Assembly (NCBI RefSeq): GCF_019649055.1
Contig: NW_026570232.1
Span: forward strand, 992,001 to 1,056,000
Direction: 5' to 3'
Source of the DNA: Paramacrobiotus metropolitanus
Lineage: Eukaryota; Tardigrada; Eutardigrada; Parachela; Macrobiotidae
Length of the DNA stretch: 64,000 nucleotides
Shown one piece after another: positions 1 through 12,936 of this stretch (positions are counted from its first letter, which is position 1; every line of letters starts with the position of its first letter). Position numbers and translations under genes: made by a program. The notes under the pieces are model-generated. The model worked only from the letters and a program-made list of their open reading frames with translations, was not told the DNA's origin and made no database searches.

Positions 1-3000
1 GCCGAAAGAGATAAACTGAATGACTGTATCATCTGCACTAAACGCTCCTTTGATCGTCACCGCAGACACCCGGCAAATACTTACCGTACGATCGCAAGGA
101 TACCTACGTCCGTCACCTTCGCGTCAGGCGCACTTTTATTGTGTTTGTTCATTAAAAGGATATTTCAGGTTAATTTGACCATACGTTTATTTGATTTATA
201 TTGGACGCAAGTGGAATAGTGGTCAAGGTGAATGACCAGATCCGTCGCATGTATAATAAATGTTACTAAACGAAAGACTATATCTATATTTTGGAAAGAG
301 CGGTTTCAAGCAGCATATGTATTAATGTATGCAATACTTTTACACGATGTACAAGTACTAGCGATACTGCTGGCACAATGTAGCTGAATATTGACGTATT
401 TGAATATTTGTCATATTTGAATGTACCTGAGTATTTCTTCGATAGTTTGCAAAAGCGGCCTTAACAGAAGATTTCACAATAACAGAAGATTTTACAATCG
501 GCATTTTAGTTAAAACAGACCTATTAATATTGTAAATAAATGCAAGGTAAATAAACGCACGGTACTGTGCTTATTTTAAATATTTTGCTTATAAAATATT
601 ATACATGGAAGTATTAATTTAAAGCAGGGTCGGGCTCGTGGTCACGGGCATCTTCCGCTTTACGCAGCAAACTGATCCGAGCACAACGGGATAGCAGGCA
701 ATTTCTGACTACAAGAATTAAGTGGGTAACATTCGAGCTGCACCAGAAATTGCGCATCCTGCTGCACGGTGTGCGCCTGTAGGAAGTAGTCGATGTCTAC
801 AGTATGGTTGGGCAAGATCTTCAACCATGACGCGTGCCGTCCGCCGCGTGTTTGGGCGAGATGACGGGCTTTACATGTCGGAGCGTGGTGTTACCTCCGG
901 CCGGAAGCAGAAGCGAAAAGAAGGTCACAGAATGTACGGTCATGCGACTGATGGACATCTTGAGCGCATACAGAAAGTTGAAATGCTGATACTCACAAGT
1001 CACAGGTTGATGGTGCGAGGTTTTTTCAAATTCGCTCAACGGTGGATCTGTCTTAATGCTAGAATTTCCGTTAATTATGGTACATACCGACCAAATACGA
1101 AAGCGTTAATCGGGTTGTCTGCTCTTGATGTATCTGTATTAACAATAATAATAAGATAATAACAAGAAAATTACAATTAGTTTAAATACAGTATAGTAAA
1201 ATTAAAAATTAAAAGCAGTATCCATTGTCAGCAGCATTCTGGTAAAGTTGAAGAGTAAAAAGTGCATGAACTGATACCGCTGGCCATGCAATGAGCACCG
1301 TATCCCGCTTCCGCTCTAACGTAAGCGTCCAGAAGTACTGGCATTGCAACTAACCGTTTTAATACGCTATGGCTCATTTGAGACGAACGGTCCACTCCAG
1401 GCGATCACACTACGTACTAGAGTAGTGCTAGCTGCACCGATTTGGTCCGGTCAATCTGTTCTCGTATGTATGCAATATCACCACAAATATGTACGTATCC
1501 ATGATGCAAAGTATTGTACTGCTCTAATAAAAATGCTGGTGTTATAAAAGGGTTTCGTATCAAGTACTTATTACACCGACCTATAGTTCAGCGATCGATG
1601 TACGTACTTACGGTTAACTTCCTCTTGCAGTTTACCGCGCACTGCAGTGGGAACGTGCCGAGATGCTGGGTTATCGGTTTTAAGTTCTAACAATGATCTA
1701 AGAAGTCTACTGTAATTCACATTCTGAGAATTCAGCGCATCTACACTAGATACGGCTTAAATGATTATTTCATTTTAGTCACAATTTAAATTTGGTCTTT
1801 CTGGCACAGTTTGAGAAGACGCATTTTACCGCTTACGGCTACATCTTGCAAAGGGAAGGAGCCATCGAGACTGTCGTTTGTCGACTCTGTTAAACAGGAC
1901 AGTAAGTTACGGCTTTGTGGAGTCATCTTCCGGTCGGTTTTCAGTTTGTGCCGTTCCCGTGGATGCGGCCGTTTGACAGTCTTCGGCACATCGATATCTT
2001 GTTTCACCCACGTCGTCGCCGAGTGGAAGGGCAGGACTGGATCGTCCTGGGAGAATCGGATCCAGATGCAGAAACTGGATTCGCATCAGCATTTTCCTGG
2101 TAAGGTGGCTAGAAAAACGCTGGGTCAACGTAAGAATATTTCTGATGGTTCCGTATATAAAGAACGGGCACGTGACTGTGCTGTGAACTGTTGAACACGC
2201 GCACGTCAGCACGTGATACTTACATGGCTGTAATGTTAATATATGTATGTGAAGCATATTTGACTTTTTTAAATGTAATATTATAAAAGTTGATGTACCA
2301 TACATTTTTATATAATTAACGTGTGTTGTATGCTGTAAAATCTGGAATTTTGAAAAAATTGTGAGTAAGATTTGTTTTTTGAAGAAATTCAGCCGATTTC
2401 TGTGCGTGTAAATAAGTATTTAACAGAAAATCACCGTTAAATGAAACTATGATTTGTTTCATTCACACCTGTTTGTAACTTTCACAACTAAAGCTGCTGC
2501 TGCGAGACTACTTAATGCCTTACGGAATTCTGAAGATTATTGTGGAAAAAACTACTTGTCTTTTGTAACTGTTTGTAAGTGGGAATTCTTTAGTTCCGCG
2601 TTTTTTGTAGCTGCGATTTGTATTTGCAAACTTATTTCAGGACGCATCGAACATTTTAATTTTATTAGTCTAATGATCTAGATTTAAGAAATTTGAGTTG
2701 TTAAATTGAGTTGTTATGTTGTTAAAGCATTTTGCCTCATATTTTCGTCTGCATGACCGGTCGTTAAAGATAAGGATGTTTGACATAAAAACGAGCGGTA
2801 TCTGTCAAAAGGACTGTGCCTTATGTCGTGTCAGCGCTGACAAATATGTTCATAAAACCCGGTACATGTCCATATGATCATATCATATCTAAAGTAATTA
2901 TGGATTATATGTAGCGGGCGAAAATTGATGCTCCCTGTGCAGACCGCTTCGAGTGCGGTCTTTGTATGCGTAGCTGTTAGCAAATGTTTCGTTTGAGATA

Positions 3001-3381
3001 TTTTGTCGAGCCCATATTCCAGAAAGAAGATATCTTGGCCAATTTATGTACCTGATAACCTAGGACAATATAATCCCGGATGGCCATTTTTGACTAAACA
3101 TCTGTTCGTGTTGTATATGTCAAAGTGTCATAAATATGCGGCAATGCACTGCAATTTTGGCGAACGTCTTCCGGTAAATTAACTATTAAGTTTAGAGGCG
3201 TAAACAAGGACTTCTAATAACTGGAATAATTCGATACGATTGTTTTTCTTCGATTGTTCAAATTGTTTTTTGTTCTTGGTAAACGAATTTTCAGTTTTGA
3301 TTACTTCACCCTGTAAAATTGTAAATACTTATATAAAGTGATTATTTGGCACTAGCGAAAGTAAAGCTTTATACACAACCC

Positions 3382-3448
3382 GTAGCTAGGGTTATGTTTT
3401 TAATTTGGGTGTTGTAGCGTGTGTTTTGTTGTAGCTAGGGTTATGTTT
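3382..3448. repeat. Short direct repeat, two 18-bp copies
   Basis: The 18-mer GTAGCTAGGGTTATGTTT occurs at 3382-3399 and again at 3431-3448, 49 bp apart. It looks like a small local duplication; no element ends or coding frame are associated with it. Confidence 0.7.
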
Positions 3449-5573
3449 GGTAAGCAGCTTTTTGTTAGTTTTTGTATTGACAATTTAAAGCGCCGAAAAT
3501 ATTGAAAGGTTTTCAAGTGCATTAGAGCTAATGGCAGTTAATCAACGAGTGTAAATTAAACCCATTTAAATCACCGCTTTGCTTGGGTGATTATTGGAAG
3601 ATTGAACTGATACATATCTCACTTAACAGCTACCGCCTATTGTACTGACGACAGTAGCGAAATGATGATGGGCTGCATAAAATGAGCAATGCGCATCAAA
3701 CGCACAGTGGTCAATCGCGTGCCGTTTATTAAAAGCTAATGAGGGGAGATAATCCTTTTCACTCCTCTCCTTGTCCTTTACCCCTAACTGCCGTCAGAAG
3801 TCTCTTTAACGTACAAAATGTATTCATTTTTGTGACTTGAAACCTATATTTTTTAATACGCAACGTCTGATTTTCTATTATTGTAAAAGAACTGACAGTA
3901 TTTTAAAAGGTTATTGTTACCGGCATCTACCGCTGCAATTTGTCGACGTCAAGAACAAAATGTGTCGTGAAATATGTATTGATTATGCATTTACTTGATG
4001 AGCAAATTATACCAAATGTCGCTCTGTGAAACATAAATAAATGAAAAGTTTATCAGATCAGCAGATCCCAGCTGGATAGTGCTAATGAGGACACGGTAAT
4101 AAAGTAACCCGCGGTGTGTTGTTATATTAGGATTTTGACGGACACATCAATGCCCTTCGCCACAGGGGTGCCTTTTTATTTCACCATAACTGCCATCTTT
4201 ATTATCTGTTCACTCCGGAACAGTAAAATTAGCCGCTTTTAACAGTCTGCAGAAAGCATTCATTGATTCTCCGTGCGGAGGTGTCATACGCGCAATCTCC
4301 GTAGCTGAAAATAAGCTTATTACGATATTCACAAATTGCCAACTTCGTTTCGAGTTTTTTTAAAATTATCGCCTAATTGTTGTCTTTGCGAGGTTTTCGG
4401 AATTACATATATTGATAGTTTTTTCTGATAAATTATTTTAATTTCAGAAGGCAGTTAATTAGATTATGCACGAAATCGAAGTTAGTGAAATTAGCCTTAT
4501 AGCGCATTGTCGAAATTACAGTACGAAATATAACTGATTTATTATTAAATCTCTACTCCTACTCGTAGATGAAAACAGTTATCGTGTTGTTGTCTGGAGG
4601 AAGAATGTGCCTTGAAAAAAATTTGCTGAATTGGCGTGAATCTTATTCTATCAGCATCGCATCGTACAAGCGAGGCAGATAAATGCGTTTGTATACTTCT
4701 GTCAATGATGGTGTGACATTCCTTGTTGTGATACATAGCGGATGTTTCGATAAGCGTCCTAAATAAGCTGTTAGAAAAATGTAAGTGTGGCTAAAGTGAT
4801 TATTTATTTAGCATGTTGGATATTAGTATTTGTCACTCTGCACCAAAAGGTGGAATTTTTTGTTGACGGAGGAGACCGACTCTCCGACAAGAAATGGCAC
4901 TGTAACTGCTGAGCTATTGCAAGGTCACCCGCTGCAGTGATTCATCAATGTGTTGCGGTGATCCGATTCCGTGCCATCCGTTTGATGAGCCTATTGTCAT
5001 CGTGCATTAACCTTGAGTGGATGTTGACTGGAAATTGTCGCAACATTTAGTATTTATTGCCGCTTCCTTTAAATTAGGGATATATTTTTTGCAGACTGCT
5101 TGCATAATGACATGCGTTATGAAATGCCTGAGTTTTGTGCATACTGTGTATCATGTTGGAGGTAATGCTGCTGGTGCACAGAAAATGTTGTGCGGCTTTT
5201 ACCGGCATGTGAAAAGTGTACGAGTCAGTCAATTAAGTTTTGCAGATGCTGTTACTAATAAAATGCCGACGCTGTTGGTGTGAATCGTGGCGTGATAAAA
5301 CGAATCAGATTTAGATGAATAAGTGAGTATTAAATATCTGATCGGGATCAGTTCATCTTTAGTCAAACACCTGCAACCCCCAATTTTTCATATTAGAGTC
5401 TGCCTCAAATCTGAAACAAAGTTAAAACATTTTATCAGTTTATGTATCTGTATTTTATATAAATGTTTACGTATGAAGTATAGTTCGAGAAATTAATGTT
5501 TTCGCATTCCACAACCACCATAACACCCGCCCGGTGCCGTATTTATAATTAGTGGCGAGTCACTGGCGACTCT

Positions 5574-5593
5574 GCATGCTGGGAGACGTAGTC
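5574..5593 (+). promoter_or_regulatory. Candidate ZNF143/Staf-like site in a GC-rich island
   Basis: The string GCATGCTGGGAGACGTAGTC closely resembles the ZNF143/Staf promoter motif, which reads GCATGCTGGGA followed by a GTAGT block on this strand. It lies in a GC-rich island (about 5.51-5.99 kb) inside AT-rich DNA, about 30 bp downstream of a TATTTATAA-like stretch. The motif is known from promoters and boundary sites in vertebrates; its use in this organism is unproven. It may mark an upstream promoter of the PRDM gene. Confidence 0.3.
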
Positions 5594-8484
5594 GATTGCG
5601 GATGCGATCGTTGACGTGGTTAATGGGGGAGAAGCAAATGGGGAAGATTGATGGCAGCCGGGGATAGGCGCGCGCTAATGTCTGCCGCTAGGCTCTGTAT
5701 TCTGTACATTACTGTGTACGTGTGCGTGAATGCAGCAGAGAGGAAGATGCGGGATAAATCTTGGATAAGAGCTTAGCGTGCAGCGTTATTGTTTGGTGTG
5801 GCGCGGAGTTAGCGCTAAGGCTTCCGCGATGGGCCGGGGATGATGGTGCTGGCGAGTTTAAATAGTGTCAAATTCAGATAGCAAAACAGATTGTAAGCCT
5901 TCATGCAGCTTCTCCGTCGCGCCATGACGCTGTTGCGCGTCTACTTCCTGTGGTGAATATTGCGCGGGAAAGACCCACACTGAAAATTGTTAAATGAGCT
6001 GACACTATCCAGCTCCGTTTACTGTTAACCGAGAAAGGCGGATTATCACGCAGCAGTAGAAATCCGAGATTTGGAAGCTTCCCGATATCTTTACAGCGTA
6101 AAATTAAAATTAATATTCGAAACAGCTATGTGCATTAATCTGTATTTACATCATCCAATATATTGTAACTCACTTCTTGTTAACGTTTTTACTGTACTTA
6201 TATTTATAGTCACGATACATTAACAAAGTTGTATTTTATAATTTTGGTGTGCTTGTTGGCCTATAAACTTTTCATAATATTATATTGCACATACAAAACT
6301 AGAGCATACATACTGCCGGCATCCTGCCAACCGAAATTATCGAGCTTGCCATCTAGATGCTACATTAGCCTACATAATACATATGTTGTTATCGTTATTA
6401 GAATTTGTAGTTTCATGGACATTGTACAAAAGTTCAAATTCGTATTTTTAGAAGCTATATTCGCGCTCAGCTCGTCGGATAGATGAATATCCTGCTAACA
6501 CAATAAAAACGAAGATACGCAGTTTTCGTCGCGGATAGCGGCGCGGTTAATAATAACAAAAACAGACCGTATATTTCCTCCCATGAATACGGTCGTGATG
6601 TTTCCACTGTAAACCAGTTGTATGGTTGCGGATGCAAGCCTGATTTGAGAGCCGGCGCATTTTCCACGTGAGATACAGAGCGCAGCGTGTTTGAGAGGGG
6701 CGAGAAAATCTTTTTCTGTATCATATATGCATTATTGTGTGTCTGTCACACTAAAGCGCTTTTTGAATCGATATGGAATATAATAAAAGAGAAATGAAGA
6801 GCATGGATTTGCTTTTTGTCCGTGATTTGTTGATCTAGCCCGGGTGATTTGAGCGGTTTTCTGGTTGAATATGTCAATGACACTAGAAATATTTCCTGTA
6901 TTTCCATTAAAATGCTATTGCTGTCTTGCGGTGTAGGATATGCTGTCACCTGATGAAGTGTTGGTTATTCCGATTATATTCTCGCTGAAAGTATCTCAGT
7001 TGATTGCATTCGGTCAGATCGAGGGAAGCTTTATATACGTGTACACCTACTGCTAGCGCACATATATATTATAATATATTAAACAGAACGCGAAACGTAT
7101 TCACGTCAGAAATCAGAACAATTGTAGCGAAGGTATTTACATTGAATATTTACTTTTGTGATCGACACAGGGCATTATTAAGTTGGTCCAACAGTTTGTC
7201 CCTCATCAACAGGTGTGAATTTTGGTCGGAGAATTGATGATGATTAACTGAAGTAACCTTCTTTTTATTGTTGGGCGTTAACCGCACTTCCATATTGTTT
7301 ACCGCTTACAATTAGGTGTGCAGACTTCCATGGCTTGTCATGGTCCAGTTGATCATTCAGTTTTACGGAACTGTTTGTGTCTTAAAATTCCATTCTATTT
7401 TGTCGCCAAATAGTAATAATAATTGTCGCCCGCATTATAAATAATGTCGCATCCCACTCTCATGCATGGGACGTTGTTGTACTCGTAGATTCTAAACTCA
7501 CTCCTTGCTTAGGAGTATCGGCACTCAGCATCGACCTCTCTGATCCATTTTATGCATTAAGTTTAAAAATTTACATACAGAAGGTCAATTTTACAATGTA
7601 TTGTTCTTACTGTTGTTTCAAAATTGTGGCTGTAGCTTTATAATCCGAATGTTATGAGGTGAGATTCATGGCCACGACTATTCCGAGTGTACGTACTGAA
7701 GTGTATATAATATTTACCTCGGTAGCGGGTACACGTCATGTGGCGATAATTACAATAATGAGCTGTTCGTGATTTTTAATTATTCCAAATGCTCTGTATG
7801 TATGTTCTAGGTTAGTCAGGGTGCCAGTTAAGCACTCTTTCCATGCAGTAATGGCGAAAATATGAAAAGTGTATCATACCGGTATTGAGCGTATAAGTAG
7901 CAGAAATCAGTATGAAAATTGCTTTCTGGCTGTTTGATGTACACTGTACATATAGCGACGGGGGAAAGCCCACATATACTACCGTAGTATTCGGTAAGGT
8001 TTCCATGCTGCACTCTACTTTACTTTATCTTAATATTGCACCGTACGTAGAAACTGTAAAAAATTAATTCTTAATTAATTGCATCATAATGGTCATGGTA
8101 CGTTGTCTTGCTTATTACTGGGTGCTAGTTACAATACGTACTATGAAATTTTCTACTGATTGATTATATCTCAAACATGATCTGTATTGCGTATGTGCAT
8201 ACTGAATTTCTGTTTGGAAATAAGCTCACCGTGCTAACCATAAGATATCACAAGAAATTATACGACCGCTGTAACATAATAATTATTGTAATGTTGTGCG
8301 ACCGCAGCTGTGCAAGCCTTTGACTTGGGAAAGTTTGGATAGCACTTCGTTAGCAGGCGGAGAAGACATACAAGTGACATGGAGGATGTCAGCGGAAATT
8401 GATGATGGGACATTGGTTAGACAGTTGTTGTGTTTGTGTGCGGGGAGATTAATCGCGGCCCGCTCACAATGTGTCATTTTGGAG

Positions 8485-8490
8485 TATAAA
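8485..8490 (+). promoter_or_regulatory. Candidate TATA box
   Basis: TATAAA is followed by a GC-rich stretch and an ATG at 8505 that opens a frame of only about 20 codons. It sits within a second GC-rich island (8.29-8.90 kb). It could be the core promoter of an upstream exon of the PRDM gene, or chance. No downstream splice donor was clear enough to join it to 12.94 kb. Confidence 0.15.
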
Positions 8491-11400
8491 GCCGCGCGTC
8501 GGCCATGTTGTTGAAAATGATGGTGAAGAGAAGGGCGGAATGGGGATGTCTGTATCTGGGCTGATCAGTTGAATAGGCTATTAAAGTGCAGCAAAGTTAA
8601 ATGATTTTGTTGGCAGTAGCAATATGACTTCATCCCGCTCTCGGCGTCAGGGATCAGTGAACTAGGAATGCGAAGAGTATTGCGCCAGAATAGGGCTGAG
8701 ATTAATTGATGAGACCCCGGGTAACATCGGGTTAAGTGTTCGATTTTTATAGAGGATTATCGTGCTACTTTGCGCGTATCGTTGTGGTGATTGCGACGCG
8801 AGGCGGTGATTGATCGTGGTTTAGGGAAGTGATGATTTTCTCATCGCACGATCCGGGGAACGATGAAAAGACACTGGCAGTCTCCTTGGATGCGTCGTCA
8901 AATTTTCAAAATGTCAATATATAGCTGCCGGTCGAACAACATCACGTAACATAGTTCTTTCTTTGTAATAATTTAGGAATGGAAAACTGAAGCATATGCG
9001 CAACGTAGGAATACTAATAGTCGCAATGTCTTATATTATATATCTGATGCAAACTCTACGAGTACCGTAGCATAATAAGGGGAATATTACATCATAACAT
9101 TAGGATTTTTATTTTTTTCTTTATTCTAAATTCGTTTTTGCGGTTTGTACATGCAGCGAATTGTAGCGACTATCTAAATGTACAGATACAGTACTTACCA
9201 CACACGGCCCGAAGGCATGTGTACGAATTATATTGTGGCCATTAATTGTTCAGTAGTCATAAAGTGGTAGAGCAATTACCCTGATCTAGCCTAATTGTTC
9301 CCTTTAGCTTGTTAAGATGAGCTCAGTGTTTGCGTAAGGAATTTTTGTGTCCTCAACTGTCCACCTGTGGGAAAAAGCTGTCTGAATAACGGACAGCAAG
9401 GGCGAACAGGTGCACACGAGGACAAGACAATACAGTACTTATATGTATCCAGAAATGCGAAACCGTTATACATCTGCAATAAGTGCTTAGTAAACAACAT
9501 CGAAAAAATTTCACACTTCAACAATGAGAATAATAATAACTAGACACAGATAGATACTAAATGTCTTTCGGAAATGGATACTTGCGCTGTATTCTATATA
9601 TAATTACTCTTGTGTACAGCTAGTATTAAAGGGCACGAGTATCAACGGAAACTGACTAATGGCAGGGTAACCGCTACCAAAAATTGTAACTAGGTGCTTT
9701 TCTCAGTTTCTATCTGTTTCGTGGAGTTTTGCAAAATCGATAACGAACTTCGTTTATAAACATAACTACGTGCTAGCAATGGAAACCTGCTTAAATCCTA
9801 ATGAATCACTGAATTTTGGCATCCTTATTAGGACATCTTCTTGCACCAGTTTCACGTATCAGCTTCGGCACGATTTCTAATTATAGCGCCTTCAAATGTT
9901 ATCTTTATTTACGCTTTCGTTCAGGTGAACCACTTATCCAAGGTTCGTATTCATCAATGAACTTTGAAGATCTGTCAGCACTCGGTTTGCTTTGCTCTAA
10001 GACCCTAAGACATCTTTAATTTGCGACCGCATGAGTTGCGCTAAAAACGTTTCCCGGGTATAAAATACGTTGGAAACTCAGTAATTATTTTGAATTACTA
10101 TTGCTTATACGGCTGCCGGTTGGTAGTGTAATATGAACAATTACAGTACTTAATAAAGATTTTAAGCAGTTTTTCTACGACAGCAGCACAGAATCAGTTA
10201 CTGAAATTCAAGATTCAGCAGAATCAAGTAATCGAATGTTGAACAGATAGGAAAAAGCATGAAATGCCGTCTACGGTATGTTTAGGCAAACGTAAAGTAC
10301 GATGCAAGTATCAGGTGGAGAGAATATTTTATGATGGACTGGCGTGAATTATCCCATCCGTTGATATGAAATTCCAGGGCTATTATCTGCCCCCAAACCA
10401 CACATAATACAGTTCTGCTCATATTTCCTGTCCTCGTCAACCGGAATGTCTTGACAAAGGACATCGGTGTAGGGCTGTTTAAGAGGATACTATCGATGGA
10501 ATAATATTTGCGTAATGCTCATATTTTTGGTGCCTTATAAGCGGCCTGGTATTTGCTGTTAGGCCGGCTCGCATATGGACCCTGCCAGTATGTGTGACAA
10601 GATAGGCCTCGATTGACGAGGCTATTGCGGCAGGTTGAATTACGCCGTGTCCACAGCGCTGTTCACCATCTGTAATATGCTCGCTTTTGACAAGGATATT
10701 TATTTTCTTGTCTATCAATAAGTAATCATTATTGACCGCATACTCGTGCGTCCTTCTGTGCATGCGACCCCGTTAAATGTTTGAATCAGCGCCGAATCAC
10801 GATATTTTACGATACAGGAAATATCTCTTATTTTCGTGGATTGGGTGTAAAAGCGCTGTACACGGAATTAGCGTATGCTTGTTTGCTGAAAATGCATTAC
10901 CGGTAATCAGTTACAAGACCAAGGCTAAACTTGGAGAACACCGGAAGGATGGTGGTTGGGAAAACTAAAAAATGTAATATAATATCCGGATTCGCAAAAA
11001 AATTATGAACGAAGCGCAATGAAGTAGTGTCACCTTTTGGTTATCAGCGGAATTTATGCTTTTGCAGCAGATAAAAAGTTATGCGGTTAAATTTATCTCC
11101 TTCGTGCAGCAGTGCGAGATGAGCTTATTGAACAAGTATCTGAAAGGTCATGGTGGCGTTATTTAATTCGGCATTGAAGAGACGGATTACAACAAGACAA
11201 GCTGCACTAACGTTTGCGTAGATACGTTTGCTCGGTGCGTAATGGATGGTTAATCCGGTTGGGAAAATATCGCGAATAAAAGAGAGATGCGAGTGGAAAG
11301 AGTGGCAGTGTATTACGCAGCCAGCGAGGGGGGCCCGGCTTTGTGGATTAAAAATTTTAATCTTTTCGCTGTGAAGATCGCTGTCTGCGGTGTTTACCAG

Positions 11401-12936
11401 CGCAACCTGAAAGACACTCAGTGTGTTTATGCCAACTACTCTAAGCTGTACAAGAGCAGGAATCAAAATAATAACACTAGCGTCCTTCCTTGAATGTTCA
11501 ATTGTCCATCGGTATTTTTCATCAATAGGGGGATTAATGCTTAACATGGAGAAAATACTGTCTTGGGTTACAACGTTTTTTCGCCATCGCGCGGTACTTC
11601 TGAATGGACACTGCTTAATACAAACTGCTGATTCAACCGGAAGGTATAATCAGGCATCCGTCGTACAACACGTGGCCATTATTTGAGTGTTATAAAGAAA
11701 CCTTTGGTGCTTCTTGTTTGCGTAATGCATCTGGATGATCATTATCTTCTCTACAATATAAACGCGAAAAGGTTTAATACTTAAATTCTGGCTAGCTTTC
11801 TTTAGGATTACGCATTGTTAAAAAATGATTAAGCATGATACTGACATTTCCAGCAAACCATACTTGCGCTACCTTGCCATGTACCACCTGCAGTATTAAT
11901 TATTTTAGGCTAGATAATAGTAGATATATTAAGTAATTTGTATATGCAGTACGATTATATAGACATAGTAAACATAGATATATTTCTACTCCAGTTTGTA
12001 ACAAAATTATTGTGGTAAGATTTGCACGTGCTTTAGCAGTGCATCAATTTCATAGTTCTATCTGTTGTCGTCATTTTTGCAGAAAAAATAGTTTTGGATT
12101 CTGCCTTCGTAACGTCCCTGCAGATAATCAACCCACAGGTGCTAAATATTTGTATTGATATCTTGTTTCCATCTACAATTAGTGCGGTTATTGCAGTGCT
12201 TAATCACCAACAAAAATTTAAATAATAGCACCCGAGCTTCACTGCTACAGTATCTGAGAGGTAATTTGCAAGCGAATCTGTGTCATTGCTTCGTTGCATA
12301 ACCGAATACTGCCGGTGAGCGACTGTGCGGTGTACAAGCCGTGTCAGACTGCGTACCAGGCTATAAAACATCTTTATTATTTTAATTCGCCCTTTTGTAT
12401 CAAAAGCTGCACAGCAAGTGTTGATCTGGCGAAAACGCAATAAACAAGCGGTTGAAAACTAGTCAGCTATTGAAAGTAAGTGATCTGTTGGGGAAGAAAA
12501 ACTCTCGTGCTGGCGTTGTTGATGATGAATAGATCGTATATGGCTGTAAAACAGGCTCAAGTGGTTAGACGATGTCAAAAGTAAAGCATTTTGTTGTATA
12601 CCGGTACATACATTTTAAAATCACTGCCCCCACCATACGAATATTGCCGTGCTCTTCAGCAGCCACATGTTGCCGGCAAATGCCGCTGGTCAGATTGTCG
12701 CAATATTCGGGTATAATTCGCGCGCGCAGGGTTATTTTCATTGCGGTTCAACGCAGAGGATGCCGCTAAGAGAGCCGAGTGTACCGTGTACATAGTGGTG
12801 GTGGCTGTAAAGTGGTTATTTGAGCCGTCTCCTTGATTGAGGTGGTATATACAATCGCGACGTAAGACGCACTGTCAGATCGGTTGGGCTTTTTATAGAT
12901 TCCGCTTGTTCGCCTCTTCCTCCTCTTGATCAACAG

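Larger units (their letters stand above)
1..12936. other. Gene-poor region upstream of the PRDM gene
   Basis: I find no coding region here that I would defend. Open frames are short, AT-rich, lack recognisable domains and mostly overlap stops in neighbouring frames. Islands of higher GC content occur near 5.51-5.99 kb and 8.29-8.90 kb and could be promoters, 5' untranslated exons or enhancers of the PRDM gene downstream. A short direct repeat lies near 3.4 kb. The first coding exon or the 5' UTR of the PRDM gene may be hidden here, because its first recognisable exon begins at a splice acceptor rather than at a clear start. The regulatory interpretation is inference from position only. Confidence 0.5.

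Noticed and set aside
722-1159. A 145-codon open frame at the left end
   Set aside because: It starts at GTG rather than ATG, has no domain or plausible composition, and no splice or promoter context.
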